DNA from: Neofusicoccum parvum
Taxonomy: Eukaryota > Ascomycota > Dothideomycetes > Botryosphaeriales > Botryosphaeriaceae
Direction of reading: 5' to 3'
DNA: 64,000 bases
Assembly: GCA_020912385.1 (NCBI GenBank)
Contig: CP087220.1
Span: forward strand, 372,001 to 436,000
A program made the translations under genes and the position numbers. Under the pieces are notes generated by a model. It did not search any database and was not told where the DNA came from. It was given only the letters and a program-made list of their open reading frames with translations. Below, piece after piece: positions 10,600-21,978 of this stretch; positions within the stretch are counted from its first letter, which is position 1, and each line of letters opens with the position of its first letter.

Positions 10600-11961
10600 A
10601 GGCTGTCCCAGTCTTTCTAACGCCACGCCTTGACGCCCTGACATACCCCATTCACCGACGCATCGAGGAGTCACATTTTCCACGGTGGATGAACGATGCT
10701 TTTGGTGTGCCTTGATTTGCGATGGTTTTTCTTCGAGCTGCGGTGTTCATTGTCAGGCGCATCGGGGGCATGTCTGCTATTTCGCAAAAAATGCAACTCT
10801 CGCCATGGACTGCTCACAGCATGCCGGTGATGCGAGCCATATCTCTCAGACTTGAACTCCGACACCTTCCACGACTCTTCAGGAACAAAAGGCGGCTTCT
10901 GGTCTGGTCTAGTCAGCTCTTTTCTTTACTCCACTCTTCCATCCCCCCTTCACGCTAGACTCTCCCGATGCATGCAGCCCTCGACGCTTTTCCTTTGCGC
11001 ACACATACCACGACCTCTTTCTTTCCCACTTCCTTTGTCGCTCTTCGGACCATAAAAGTTTTTTGCTTAGCTGAATGGGAGGTTTCTGGAATGATCCGGA
11101 CGTCCAGCATAGTGGCGTTTTGAGCGCTCCTTGGTGTTGGACGCTCGATTTTTTCAGATACCAGGGAGGCGTGGCGAAGTAGTACGACCTTTCGATAGAT
11201 GAAAATGCCCAAAGCGTGTAATACACTGCGCCGGTGAATGCTTGCAGGCGACTGAGCTGTGTAAGAAGTCGATGCATCCGTCCGGACAGCTTGGCATACT
11301 TTTCAGACACGCTTGCGTTCGGACGGAGACATGGCCTAGCCCGACCAAGGCCTGTCGAGAAGCGTCCGCTCTGGCGCAAAGCTTCTGTGCCGTCGCGCTA
11401 AGCGTCGACTGCAGCGGGACGTCGCATCGAGTCATTGAAGAGGCCCGTCGACGCAACGTCATCAAGGCGCAAGGTTGGAATTAAGTAGACGCATGGAGCA
11501 GAATGGTGCACCGGGCAGACGCTTGTGGCACTGGCGCCAGGCCGTCTGCTGGCCAGGGCCGCACGGCACCGGCGGCGGGGACGGGCGCAGGCTCGGACGA
11601 CGGGGAGCAGCCTGCCGGGAGGCTGAGGCTGCGATGCTTCTTTGCGCGCACCCAGCAGGACGGCTCTGCAAATCCAGGGACCAGCGGAGGCGCGCAGGAC
11701 GGGCGTGGTTGACTCGTAGGGCTGCATGGCCGGGCCGAGTTGGGGCAAGCGGGTCGTTTTGTCTCCCCTGGTGGCGATCGCACGAGACTGATGCGCATAA
11801 TCTCTCGCCGTCCAACCTTCTTTCATGTTTTCTTGCTCGACATCGCCCTCCGCTGCTGCCTGCCCGCGTGCTTCAGCCTGACGTATGATACCCGCTCTTT
11901 GCATAGCGTCCGTTTCACCCTCTCCCACCGCCGCCACGACCACATTCTTTTTGCCGCCGCC
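10600..11961. other. Intergenic region
   Basis: 1.36 kb between eIF4B and DOT1, both on the plus strand. Bases 10905-11045 form a strongly pyrimidine-rich tract on the plus strand, a composition often seen near fungal transcription starts. The stretch 11470-11960 is open in several frames only because it is GC-rich. No independent gene is supported. Confidence 0.45.
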
Positions 11962-13585
11962 ATGAACATCGACTTCAAAAAGAAGCCCGTTATCCGCACC
12001 CAGACTGTGCTCGTCCGCCGCTCGAACACGCCCGCCCAATCGCCGTCGCCCGCCACACCGCGCCCGCGTCCCAGGCTGCCCACGCCCGCCAGCAGAGCCC
12101 CCGCCAGCGCTGGCCGCCTGAATGGAGCAAGCTCGTCGTCCGCCGCTGCGGGCGCCGGCAGGAGGCACGTCTCCGCGCCCGCCGTGCCGGCTGTCAAACG
12201 CACCCTGACCAAACGCAAGGCCCCGACGCCCGCCACCCCGCTGTCGTCTGACTCTGAGGGCAGTGATGGCGAGGACAGCCTGGACCGCGAGCTCACCCCG
12301 CGCAAGCGCATACGCGCCAGCCACTCGCTCGAGCCCGACCTGCACCGCAAGATACGCGCGCCGCCGCCGAAGCTCCAGGACGCCGACGGGCCGGCCAGGC
12401 TGAAGATCCTGCACGGCCGCGACCTGGTCAAGAGCGACCACTGGAAGGACGACGCCGTGCAGGGCTATCACGCGACCAAAGACTTCAAGCCCGCGTTTGG
12501 AGGCCTTGACGAGGTGCCGGTCGTGAGACTGCAGTACCCCAGCAGGTCACAACCCGAACGGTGTGTGATCCCCACCGCCCACCACCTCACCCGACTCAAC
12601 GCTGACGTGGCGCAGGTTCTCGCTGGTGCATCCCCGAGAGAGCGACGGCTACAAGCCACTCGAAGACATCGTCCAGACCGTCGAGACCATCTGCAAACAC
12701 TACTTCCCCGACGAGGCGGACACACTGATCGATGAGGGCACAGGCTACCCGCGTCGCCTCAAGCGCGCGATACAACAGCAGTCCATCTCAGCCTTCAAAG
12801 ATGTGCTGGAGGAGTTCAACAAGCTGGTCAGCGACGCCGTGGCGTCAGGGAAGACGGACAAGACGCTCGACGACCTGCAGTCCATGCCGCTGCCTCTGAC
12901 CGAGTACATCCTGTCGCAGACGTACTCGCGAACCGTGTCGCCGCGTGTGAACTCGCTCCGCCGCTACGAAGCCGGCTCCAACAACGTGTACGGCGAGCTG
13001 CTGCCGCGCTTCGTGCACCGCATCTTCCAGGAAACAAAGCTCAAGAGCGACCAGATCTTCGTGGACCTGGGCTCGGGCGTGGGCAACGTGGTGCTGCAGG
13101 CGGCGCTGGAGGTGGGCTGCGAGAGCTGGGGCGTCGAGAGCATGCCCAACCCGTCGTTCTGCGCGAGCCTGCAGAAGCGGGAGATCATGCAGCGGGCGCG
13201 GCTGTGGAACATCTCGCTCGGCAAGATCAACCTGCTCGCCGACGACTTCCTGGAGAACCAGGAGGTCGGCCGCGTGCTGAACCGTGCGGACGTCATCGTC
13301 GTCAACAACAAGGCTTTCTCGCCGGAGCTGAACGGCGCCCTGCTGGACAAGTTTCTGGACCTGAAGGAGGGCGCCAAGATCGTCAGCCTCAAGCCGTTCG
13401 TCGACCCCGACCACGAGATCAAGAGCTTCAACGTCAACGACCGGGTCAACCTGTTCAGATGCACGGAGAAGGAGTATTTTAGCGGTTCGGTGAGCTGGAC
13501 GGACGAGGGCGGCAAGTACTACATCCAGGTCAAGGACCGCTCCAGGCTGGACAAGTTCTTGGAAGGCTCGCGTAGGAGGAGATGA
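11962..13585 (+). CDS. DOT1: Histone H3 lysine-79 methyltransferase DOT1
   Basis: Two exons, 11962-12560 and 12616-13585, joined with a GTGTGT donor and a CAG acceptor; 522 residues. Residues 1-200 are basic and disordered, rich in Pro, Ala, Arg and Lys, as in other fungal DOT1 proteins where this part binds nucleosomal DNA. The catalytic domain follows. The S-adenosylmethionine motif I (FVDLGSGVGNVVLQAA) is at about residues 345-360, the acidic post-I motif at CESWGVE, and the NNKAF segment near residue 430 corresponds to the conserved Asn-containing active-site loop. YFSGSVSWT lies near the end. DOT1 mono-, di- and trimethylates H3K79 in the nucleus and is not a SET-domain enzyme. The start codon lies in GCCGCCATGA, a good fungal context. 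Confidence 0.95.
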
Positions 13586-14668
13586 GTAATGGTTAAATAA
13601 GGGAACGGAATTTGACGAAAGATTTGGAACGAATGTGGCAGGGAACGGGTTGGGCCATTTGCATTGGCATTGGTGGGTCTTGATCCGGCTTTTTGATGAC
13701 GGCGATGATTATTGAGCGTTCCTAGCAAGGAGTCGTGAAAAGAAAAATCATGGTGCTGGTTGGATGCGGAGGGCGGCGGTCTCTTCTTTTTTTTGGGGCA
13801 TTCTTTCATACAAGAGGTTGCATGGGCGGCTGGTATTACATCCATGATATGGGAGCGGCATCACTGGTATTGGTATTCATTGGAATGGCGGGCGACGGCT
13901 TCGATCGACACGATACCATTTCTCTATTGTTTTCACTACTGCGCGCCTTCTCTTTACTGTTCCGTCCTTCTCGACCCTGCGACACGTCTAAATTGTCACG
14001 GTGCTTCCCGTTTTCTTCAACAGAAGTCGCATCAAGGGATCGTAGATGGCCGGATACACAAGACTCCACTCTTTGCTTTTGGTAGAGACGGGTATTCCCT
14101 CGGCGGGAGAGAGACGAATCACGCTTGCGCGAGCGGGCTCACGGCCTTTTCTATTGTTGAGCATGCGTATACCACTTTTGCTTCTGAAGAGCGACGATGT
14201 GTGAGAGAGAGAAGGATAATGTAGCTACACAATAAATATAGTAACCAGAGTTGATCTGAATAGCTACAGATATCTGAAGGGAGTGTTTGAGCAAAGCCGT
14301 CGTTAGCTTTCATCGTGGAAAGCCAAGGGGTTTGTCTGGTAACCAGGTCGAAGCCGTGCATTGGAAATATCTGCTGTTTTTTGTAATTGTGCCTAAGTAG
14401 TTGTAGCAGAGATCGCTACAGCGCAATGATAACAAGCCTTTTGCCTTTATACAAACGAGCTTGGAATTTGGTGCAAGGAAAAGGAATTATAGCCGTTGAA
14501 GTTTTACCAAAGTGAAAGGAAAAGGAAAATGAAGCATGAAAAGCAGATGCAAAGCTACACTCCGTGTTCTCTCCGTAAAAGCTCCCACCTCAATGACCAG
14601 ATCCGCCTAGACTGAAGGAAACTCATCTTCAAGGATCAGAAAACAGAAACACCAACCGACACCGTCTT
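13586..14668. other. Convergent intergenic region
   Basis: 1.08 kb between the 3' ends of DOT1 (+) and the FG/FxF-rich gene (-). It should contain both 3' UTRs. Composition is mixed, with AT-rich parts at 14220-14560. I see no gene or repeat. Confidence 0.5.
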
Positions 14669-16429
14669 TCAGTTCTTCTTTCCCTTACCCCCCTTCTTCC
14701 CACCCTTCTTGCCCCAGCCCGCATTCTTGTTCTCCGACTTCTTCTTCTTCCCCTTCCTCGCCCCCTTCTTCTTACCACCATTCTGCTGCGCCTTGCCGCC
14801 CTCCTCCCCAGAGCCTCCACCCTTCTCACCACCCCAGAACCCCACCACCACCTCATCCCCCTCGCTCCCAGCCACAGAGCTCGCAGAGCTCTCCCCCTCC
14901 CCCAGCGACCCGCCAGAGAACACACCGGAGACACTGCTGCCGCCGCTGCTGCTTGACGCCCCGCTGCCTCGGCGCTGCTGCTCGCCGCCACCCACGCTGA
15001 ACGTGAACGCCTCGCGCCGCAGCGCCGCGGTGCCGAACCGGGCCGGCGTGGGGACGGCGCCGCCGAGGCCGAAGAGCGTCGGGGGGAAGGTCGGGACGGG
15101 TGCGGCGGCGGCGGTGCGGACGGGGGCGGCGAAGGCGAAGGTGAAGGGCGTGCGGGGGAGGGCGGGCTGCGGCCGGTCGAGCTGGGCGTCGGTGCCGGCT
15201 GCGGAGGGCGGGTTGGTGGGCTCCCAGTCCATGGCGGTGGGGTCTTGCGGGACGGGGTCGCTCGCGGTCGGAGTGGGTTGCTGCGGGCTGGCGGGCTGCG
15301 GGCTGGCGGGCTGCGGGGAGGTGAAGGTGAATTCGGATGTCTCCAGCGCGTTGGTGCCGAATAGGCTGTTGGTTGTGGAGGTTAGGATGGCTTTAGACTT
15401 GTTGCTAGTCTCGTTGGGGCCAGCGGGCGTGATGGTCGCCGACGGCATGCGGAACGTGAAGTCCGCGGGCTTGGATTTGTTGACATCGAACGTGCTGGTG
15501 GCTGCTGAAGTCATGTGAGTGGCGTTTGACTGGACGCCATCGTGCTCGGCAGGAGCGATGGTCTTCTTGGAGCCTGGCTCGTTCTGGGTGACTTCTCCCT
15601 TCTCAACTACGGCGGACTCCTTAGCAGTAGCGCCGTATTTGTTGGTTGTGATGGCTGGAGCTTCTTGCGGTTGGGTGTTGTTTTGCTCGCTAGGTACGGT
15701 ATTCTCGTCGGTGACATGTTCGTGGCTGACGGCAGGCTCGTTCACGATGACCTGGTCCTCAGCAGGAGCTTCCTCTGCGTGGGTAGTCTGAGCCTCGATG
15801 GGCGGCAATTCGATAGCGGACTCGAATTCGCTCTGGATGGTGGGCTTCTCGGTGACATTCTCAGTCTTGCCATCCGTGGTGGTGGCGATGAACGGATCAG
15901 TGAAGTCAGACTCCACGGGATCGAGGCGGTTAATGGAAGTAGAAAGGACGGAAGTAGTGTCGTCTTGCTGCTTGAAAAAGGAATCAAGCGCTTTGAGAAT
16001 GGCTTCTTCTTCCTCGACATTGTTCTCCATGACAACATCTTCGGCGATGGCCTTCTCAAGAGCGGCGTGTAGCTCGATGACCATCTCATGGTCCAGATCC
16101 TCAGTGGCAGTCCAGCCCTGAATATCGGCTTCGCCCTTGGATGTATCCTGCAATCTCTCCACACCAGAGCTCCGCATTCCCAGTACCGGCGTGGCAAACA
16201 GCCCTGAAGCCGTCACCACCGCCGCTCCGGCCGGGCGGGCATACTGCACACGCCAGCCAGCGGCGATGTAGCGAAGCGCCTCGGGCGGCGCGACGAAAGC
16301 CGGAGTCGGGATTGTGATGATGGCACGGCGCGGGTAGAGGATGAGCGCGGTGCTTGTAGTGGCAGATGCCGGATGGTTCACCTTAAGGGTGTTGGGAGAG
16401 GGAGAAAGACGGGCGTTGATGACCGTCAT
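14669..16429 (-). CDS. Unknown protein: N-terminal 'AG-W-RV' domain, FG/FxF-rich middle, Lys-rich tail
   Basis: Single exon of 586 residues from the ATG at 16429 (MTVINARL); a longer open frame upstream is probably leader sequence. Residues about 30-70 contain AIITIPTPAFVAPPEALRY followed by IAAGWRVQYARPAG, which matches the segment in the genes at 1-588, 36700 and 38677. A long acidic, Thr/Glu-rich region follows. Then come scattered phenylalanine motifs: FTFRMP, SLFGTN, FTFTSP, PFTFAF, TLFGLGG, RFGTAA and FTFSVGG. These resemble the FG and FxF patches of nucleoporins or of proteins that visit nuclear pores. The tail is extremely rich in Gly and Lys (GKKGGKKGGKGKKN). No known family was recognised. 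A nuclear or nucleic-acid-associated role is only inference from composition. Confidence 0.68.
   Translation of the reverse strand: MTVINARLSPSPNTLKVNHPASATTSTALILYPRRAIITIPTPAFVAPPEALRYIAAGWRVQYARPAGAAVVTASGLFATPVLGMRSSGVERLQDTSKGEADIQGWTATEDLDHEMVIELHAALEKAIAEDVVMENNVEEEEAILKALDSFFKQQDDTTSVLSTSINRLDPVESDFTDPFIATTTDGKTENVTEKPTIQSEFESAIELPPIEAQTTHAEEAPAEDQVIVNEPAVSHEHVTDENTVPSEQNNTQPQEAPAITTNKYGATAKESAVVEKGEVTQNEPGSKKTIAPAEHDGVQSNATHMTSAATSTFDVNKSKPADFTFRMPSATITPAGPNETSNKSKAILTSTTNSLFGTNALETSEFTFTSPQPASPQPASPQQPTPTASDPVPQDPTAMDWEPTNPPSAAGTDAQLDRPQPALPRTPFTFAFAAPVRTAAAAPVPTFPPTLFGLGGAVPTPARFGTAALRREAFTFSVGGGEQQRRGSGASSSSGGSSVSGVFSGGSLGEGESSASSVAGSEGDEVVVGFWGGEKGGGSGEEGGKAQQNGGKKKGARKGKKKKSENKNAGWGKKGGKKGGKGKKN
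15281..15317. repeat. Short tandem repeat, 15-bp unit, about 2.4 copies
   Basis: The unit ctgcgggctggcggg is repeated perfectly inside the FG/FxF-rich gene. On the coding strand it gives SPQPASPQPASPQ. It is in frame, so length changes would add or remove five residues without breaking the protein. Confidence 0.8.
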
Positions 16430-17607
16430 GGTGGCGGCGTCTATGGTGAGGAGGTGGAAGGGTTCGGTGCGGCTGAGGGATGTGTGGTGGGTGTGAGATG
16501 CTCTGTGTGATCTCAAAGCGGAGACTATCGGCTGAGTCGATTTCAAACGAGGCCGCAGTTGTGAAAGGGCGTTTGTGTGTGTTCTGGAAAGTGTTTCGTA
16601 AGGTCGCCTCGGGTGCGGCGCAGAGAGGCGGAGTGTAGACACAAAGGTTGCGCAGATGCGGAGGAAGGACGTTGCTTGTGCGCGTAAGTCAGCTGTGCCG
16701 GTTGCTGTGCGAGTCTTGTGGAGACCGGGCAAGGTCGGCGCTGGTGTGATGGCGCAAGACACGGAGGGAGTCGAGTGTGGAGCTGCGGTGCGCAAGAAAC
16801 CCGCAAGAGTGTTCTGGCAGCGAAGTAGCAGACCGCTTTCGATGGCGCTTGAGGATTGTTTCCAAGCAAAGAGCCCGGAAAGGCGGTAAAGTAGTGTCAA
16901 TGCCTCGAGTGGGTTCGCGATGTCGACAAGTCCGCGGTGTGTGGGGAAGGAAGAGGGAGAGAGCGCAAAGATAGAAGCTTTTATATGCGCGTAGAAGTGA
17001 AAGTGAATTTGCGTCACAGGCAGTTGTTCGGGGCGACTGCGGGCGGGTGTCGCTAGTATCGAGAAGTGTTAAGAGGTGAGCGGCGCGGTCGTTCGGTTTG
17101 GGATACTGGCCTCAGGCATGAACACCTCCAACGTGCCACCGCATTGAAATTGATCGACTGCCTGCCTTGTGCGTTTTAGTTCTACCCACTCTTCCCGATG
17201 CTAAAGTTTAGCTCGGCAGCCTCCTACAAATTCTCAATCACAAAATCGCACAGGTCATTATCGCACGATCCCAGGGATGCCAGACAACTAGTCAAAAAGC
17301 CCACACTTAAGCGGTCCACTTCATCCACTCCCTCAAGTTTACTCGAGTAAAAAAGAAAGTAGCAGCAACTCGCAGCTCATGAACACACAAAATGCGAGAA
17401 GAAGTGAAAAAAAAAAAACAATCAGCCAAGGACGCCCACCACTCCTTCACTCCATCGCTTCCATGAGCCCGCATCCCCTCAGCTCTTCCACCATCTCCAC
17501 AAGACTTCCTCTACACGTCGGCAGAAAACACAACCCCGAAGTTGAAATAAAAGAAGAATACCGTCACGCGTTCTGTCCCTTTTCCACGAAGCAGAGCCTC
17601 CATTCCC
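16430..17607. other. Intergenic region
   Basis: 1.18 kb upstream of the FG/FxF-rich gene and downstream of SCC3, both on the minus strand. The frame of the FG/FxF-rich gene stays open for a further 196 codons into this region, but that extension lacks conserved features and is more likely 5' UTR and promoter. Bases 17340-17580 are AT-rich and near the SCC3 3' end. Nothing else is supported. Confidence 0.45.
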
Positions 17608-20600
17608 TCAATCCCCAATCACACTCTCCGCCTCTGCCTCCTGCGCTGCGTCGCCATCGCCGTCGCCCTCCTTATCCGCCGCCGCCTCATCTTCATCCAT
17701 CTCCTCATCCGCAACCAAGCCATCCCTCCTCAACGCCTCCTCATCCTCGTCGCCGCGGTGCTCCTCTTCCTCTTCCTCCTCCCCATCCGTCTCGTCTCCC
17801 ACAAACTCATTACTCTTCTCCGCTTTTTTCTTCTGCTGCTGCTGTTGTTGCAGTTGGTTCGGCGGTGCGCTGGCCGCCCTGCTCTTCGCGCGTGCCCCGC
17901 GTCCCTTCTTCGCGCTCTTCTCCGTGCCCACCTCGAGGTACGCCAGGACCTCCTTGAAGTTCGGGCCGAGCTTGTTTCTGTTGCGCTCGAGGCGCCTGCG
18001 CACAGGGCCGGGGCCCTTGCTCGCGCCGTCGTTCGCCTCTTCGTCGTCGTCCGCGTCGCCCGAGCCGTCGACGACGCCGCCTAGGATGGCGAGCACGAGC
18101 TTGGACGCGAGCTCGCAGAGACGCTGCTCAGCGAGGAGGATGTCATGGGTGCCGGTTGCGCCGTTGGCGTCATCGTCGGCGTCGTCTTCGTCGTCCGAGC
18201 TCTCGGGGTCGTCGTCAACGTCGACCGGTTCGTCGTCGTCTGCAACGTTGATGTTGCGGCTGGACTTCTTCGCGAAGTGCTTCTCCGTGGCGGCGAGGAG
18301 CTGAAGGAGCGTCTTCTGCGTGTCCGGGTTGAGCTCAAGGAGTAGCGCCATGAAGTCATCCTCATCTCTGTTATCCTCGTCGACGTCCATGTCTGCTGCG
18401 TTGCCGTTCGTAGTTGTTGCTGCTGCGGCTTTCTCGCGGCGGCGCTTTGCATCATGCTTGGCCTGCGCGTCACGGAGTGTGGTAAAAAGAGTGCTGAGGT
18501 CGAGCAACACACCTGCTGCTTGCAAGCGCAGCTCGTCGGCGCCTAGCCGCTTGCGGAGAACCTCTTCGAGGGCGCTAACGCAACCGTCACGACGTTCAGC
18601 CACAGCCTCGACGTCGTCTGGCGGGACGTTGCCGGTGCTGACGATGAGCTGCTCCCATGAACGTACTTTCCACATGAAATAAAACAGCAAAGAGCGGGCA
18701 GCATTGGCAACGATGCTATCTTCCAGAGCAGATAATGAAGTGTCAGTTGAGGAATTAGGGACGCCGCGGTGGAGCAGCTCGGTTAGAATAGATATCGCGT
18801 TCTCAGCAGGATTGGCATCTGCACTCTTCCTGCTTCTCGACTTTTTCGCTGTGGTGGCGGGAGGAGGCGCTTCCAGTGGCTCCGTGCAGTCGGATATGCT
18901 GGCCAATTTGGATATACGGAGCACAGTGTTCGAGACAGCGGAGAGCACGTTCTGACCAAGGTTTCCGCGCATCATCAAGCCCTTGCCTTTTTTCAGGGCG
19001 TGCAGCGCTGCGACTGTGTCTTCCCAGAGTGCCTGCAACTTGCCCTCTGTGATCTCGCTCAGCTCTTCATAATTCTTGGCGTGCAGCAATGCACGGCTCG
19101 CTTCCACGAGTACGGCCTCGTTACCGTGGCTCATGAACTGCTTGTTGATGTCATCCAGTAGTGTGGAGTAGGTGGTCGAGTCTTGTCGTAGCTCTTGGAA
19201 GACATCCAAATTGAGAACATGCTCAAGGCGCAGCACAGCGGCTGCAGCATCCGGAACGGCACCGAATTTATTCAGTAGACGAGGAATGAGAACGGCGAGG
19301 TGGCGTGCGGCAACATCCTGTTCTTCTTCCAGCTCTTGCTTCTCGCGTTTGTTTTTCTTCTTGTCCTTGCCGGCTTCAACCGCACGGGTAAGCTTTAACT
19401 TGACAGCTGCATTGAGAACGTCGAGAAGGACGATTTCCTCTTTCTCATTAAGTTTGCATTCCTCCTTCAGCGCAGTCTCAGGGTCGTCTGCTGATCCGTT
19501 CTGAGCACCTGCCGAGGTTTGCGAGTGGTCGAAGAGAAGGTAGCCAGCTATCACTTCCCATTCCTGGATCTCCGGGACTTCGTCGTACAACGCCTCTGCC
19601 GCAACGCAGATTCTCGATTCCATGCCGCCGGCGACAAGCATGTAGCTATTCGACATTGGCACTCGGTCGATCTGGCTAGGGAGAGATTGATCTTCCTCAT
19701 CGTAGGCTGCTAATGACTCAACCAGGGACTTGAGCTTCAGCCACTCCACTCTTGGGTTTTCGTAATCATCATCGCCTTCCTGTGTCGCCAAGGATTCGTC
19801 GAGCGCTTCCTTTCCGCCGAGCTCATCGATTCTCTGCTCAGTGATCTCACTGATGTTCTCCGCGAAGAAATCAACAACAGCCTTTCGCACGCGGGAATCC
19901 GCATCGAAGATGAGCCTTCCCACAGAATCAACGTCATCTGGCTCTATTAGGCCGGCTTGACGAAGGAGGTCCAATAGTTCCACACTGGCAGCACGAACAT
20001 GGGCGTCCGCATCTTGTGTCGCCATCTCCACCATTCGAGAGCGGAACCTCTCCGTGAATGTCCTTAGCCCACCCAGCTTGTCGGGATCGTCAAACATTTT
20101 CTGCAGTTGTTTCACAACTTCCAATCTCGTGGGCGCGTGAATGTCAGAGAGAATCCATCCCAGGTATCTGATATGCTGGCCGTCAAAGAACATATCCGGG
20201 TAGGTCATGATCCAGTTTCCAAGTCCGATCACACATTCTTGCCGTATCCTCGGGTCCACGTCGCGATACCTGTGAACGAAGACTTCGTCGAACCAGTTCT
20301 GAATCATCTGATCCACCGCAGTTCGCCTCTCATCGGCAGCCGCAATCTTCTTGTCCAGTTCCGTCAATCTTGCCTTGTTCTTCCCAGACTTCTTTGCCTC
20401 CGTCTCTCTTAGCCTTATGACCTTTGCGTTGGCCTCGATGAGCTTGGCGCCGACTGCACATAGTGCACTCGTGACGGTGACGGCAACGACAGTAGCTGTG
20501 TGACGGAATGGACGGTTATTTGCCGAGGACATAGTACTAATCCAGATGTCAATGTTTTCAACAATTGTCGTGTTCTCCCAGAGAAGTTCTGACTCCGCCA

Positions 20601-21495
20601 AAGTCTCGATGATAGCAGTGAAGAAGTCAATGAGGTTATGGCGGAAGTTTGCTGATCCTCTACCCTTCTGGATCAATGGGTACTCGACGATATTTTGCTA
20701 CACGTGTTCAGTAATCTGAAAAGCGTTTCGACACCAATGCACTCACTGCTTGGTACTCTTCCTGTACGTCACCAAGTTTGCCTGGTGCACTATCCGGGTC
20801 CTGGATGGCGTGTACGTCGATCTTCGAGTCACAACCGGAACACTTCAATACAAAGTTAACCAGCGCCGCCATCTCTTCTGCCTCGTTTTCATCGTTCGCG
20901 GCGATCCTCTGCACCCATTGCGCGGCGACATCGTTGAGGTTCTGGTTTCCGGCAAACACCTCACCTGGCAGTACAATTACATCAGCATTCGATACTTCCA
21001 ACAACACGTCCGCGCGCGCATACCGTAGAGACCGCCGACCTCCTCAGCCGCTGCGACCTTGCTTGGGCGGGGTTTGCGCGCCTTCTTCGCCTTGGTCGCG
21101 GGGCGAATGGCCAGGCTCAGCGTGTCACCATTGGGCCTGCTCTTCTTCGCGGCGGGCTTCTTCTGCGGCGTAGACTTGGCCTTTGCGGCAGCCTGGCGCT
21201 TCTTCTTGCGCTGCTTGTCGCGCACCTCCTCGTCGTCGGGCTCGCTCTCGCTACTGTCGTCCTCGTCTTCTTCGTCCTCGTCGTCGTCGTGCGCGTTGTC
21301 TTCGTCGTCAACGTCCTCGTCTGCGCCGCGTTTGCGCTTTGTCGTCGCGGGCGTCGGCGCGGTGGAGTAGATGGTCTCGGGTTTCTTGGTCACGCGTCCG
21401 GATTTGCGGCGCGATGTGGTGTTTTCGCCGGGGGCGCGCGTCTGCGCGTCGACGTCGGGCGACGAGGGCTCCATGCTGGAGAGGCGCGCGGGCAT
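17608..21495 (-). CDS. SCC3: Cohesin complex subunit SCC3 (STAG/stromalin)
   Basis: Three exons: 21495-21024, 20964-20747 and 20697-17608; 1,259 residues. The ATG at 21495 (MPARLSS) and the one at 21474 (MEPSSPD) are both plausible starts. The first 155 residues are charged and disordered, with acidic runs and a basic NLS-like RKKKRQ. The STAG region follows (about residues 230-330), including WENTTIVENIDIWISTMSS. The stromalin conservative domain is at about residues 350-430: DEVFVHRYRDVDPRIRQECV and then GWILSDIHAPTR. Helical-repeat sequence fills most of the remainder. The tail is strongly acidic, with a short Gln run (LQQQQQQ). SCC3 binds the kleisin Scc1 and helps load and hold cohesin rings on chromosomes. 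It is divergent from ureD. Confidence 0.93.
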
Positions 21496-21978
21496 GGGAG
21501 GGGCGCGAAGGTTGGGAAGCAAGAGTCGAGAGGAGGTGGGCAGGCGACACGGCGCAGGTTGGCTGTGACGGCGAGAGATAAAATGGGGCCCGACGCGTAG
21601 CAGTGCCGGGCTGTTGGGGAGCTCTGCGCGACGAGGATGGCGCCGTGCGGTTGGGGGCGTTGCAGCTCGCGGGCAGATGCCGGGGTCAGCGTCGCAGCAT
21701 CGGACGCGCGCAGGTCGGCGGGTGTTGATGGGAGACGCGTTGCCTGCGGTCGAAGCGGAGGCTTCCTTGGCGGGCCTCGTGCCAGGCCGCAAGCCCGCCG
21801 CCTGACCTGCCCATTGGCCAATTGCTTGCCCCTCCACCTCCGCTCTCCATCGTCACCATGCCCACGCCTCCCTCAACCAGCGCTCAGAGAACGCCGCCAC
21901 CCGGGTCACCGCCGCTCCCCGACTCCAAGAACATCTCTTCCAGTCCATCATGATCCGAGCGCCCGGCGGCCCTTCAAC
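21496..21978. promoter_or_regulatory. Shared divergent promoter region
   Basis: 483 bp between the SCC3 and ureD start codons, which face away from each other. It is GC-rich, so open frames run through it on both strands, but none has recognisable content. Both promoters and 5' UTRs must lie here. Confidence 0.45.

Noticed and set aside
11398..12471. 357-residue minus-strand frame overlapping the DOT1 start
   Set aside because: It overlaps the DOT1 5' end and lacks any domain.
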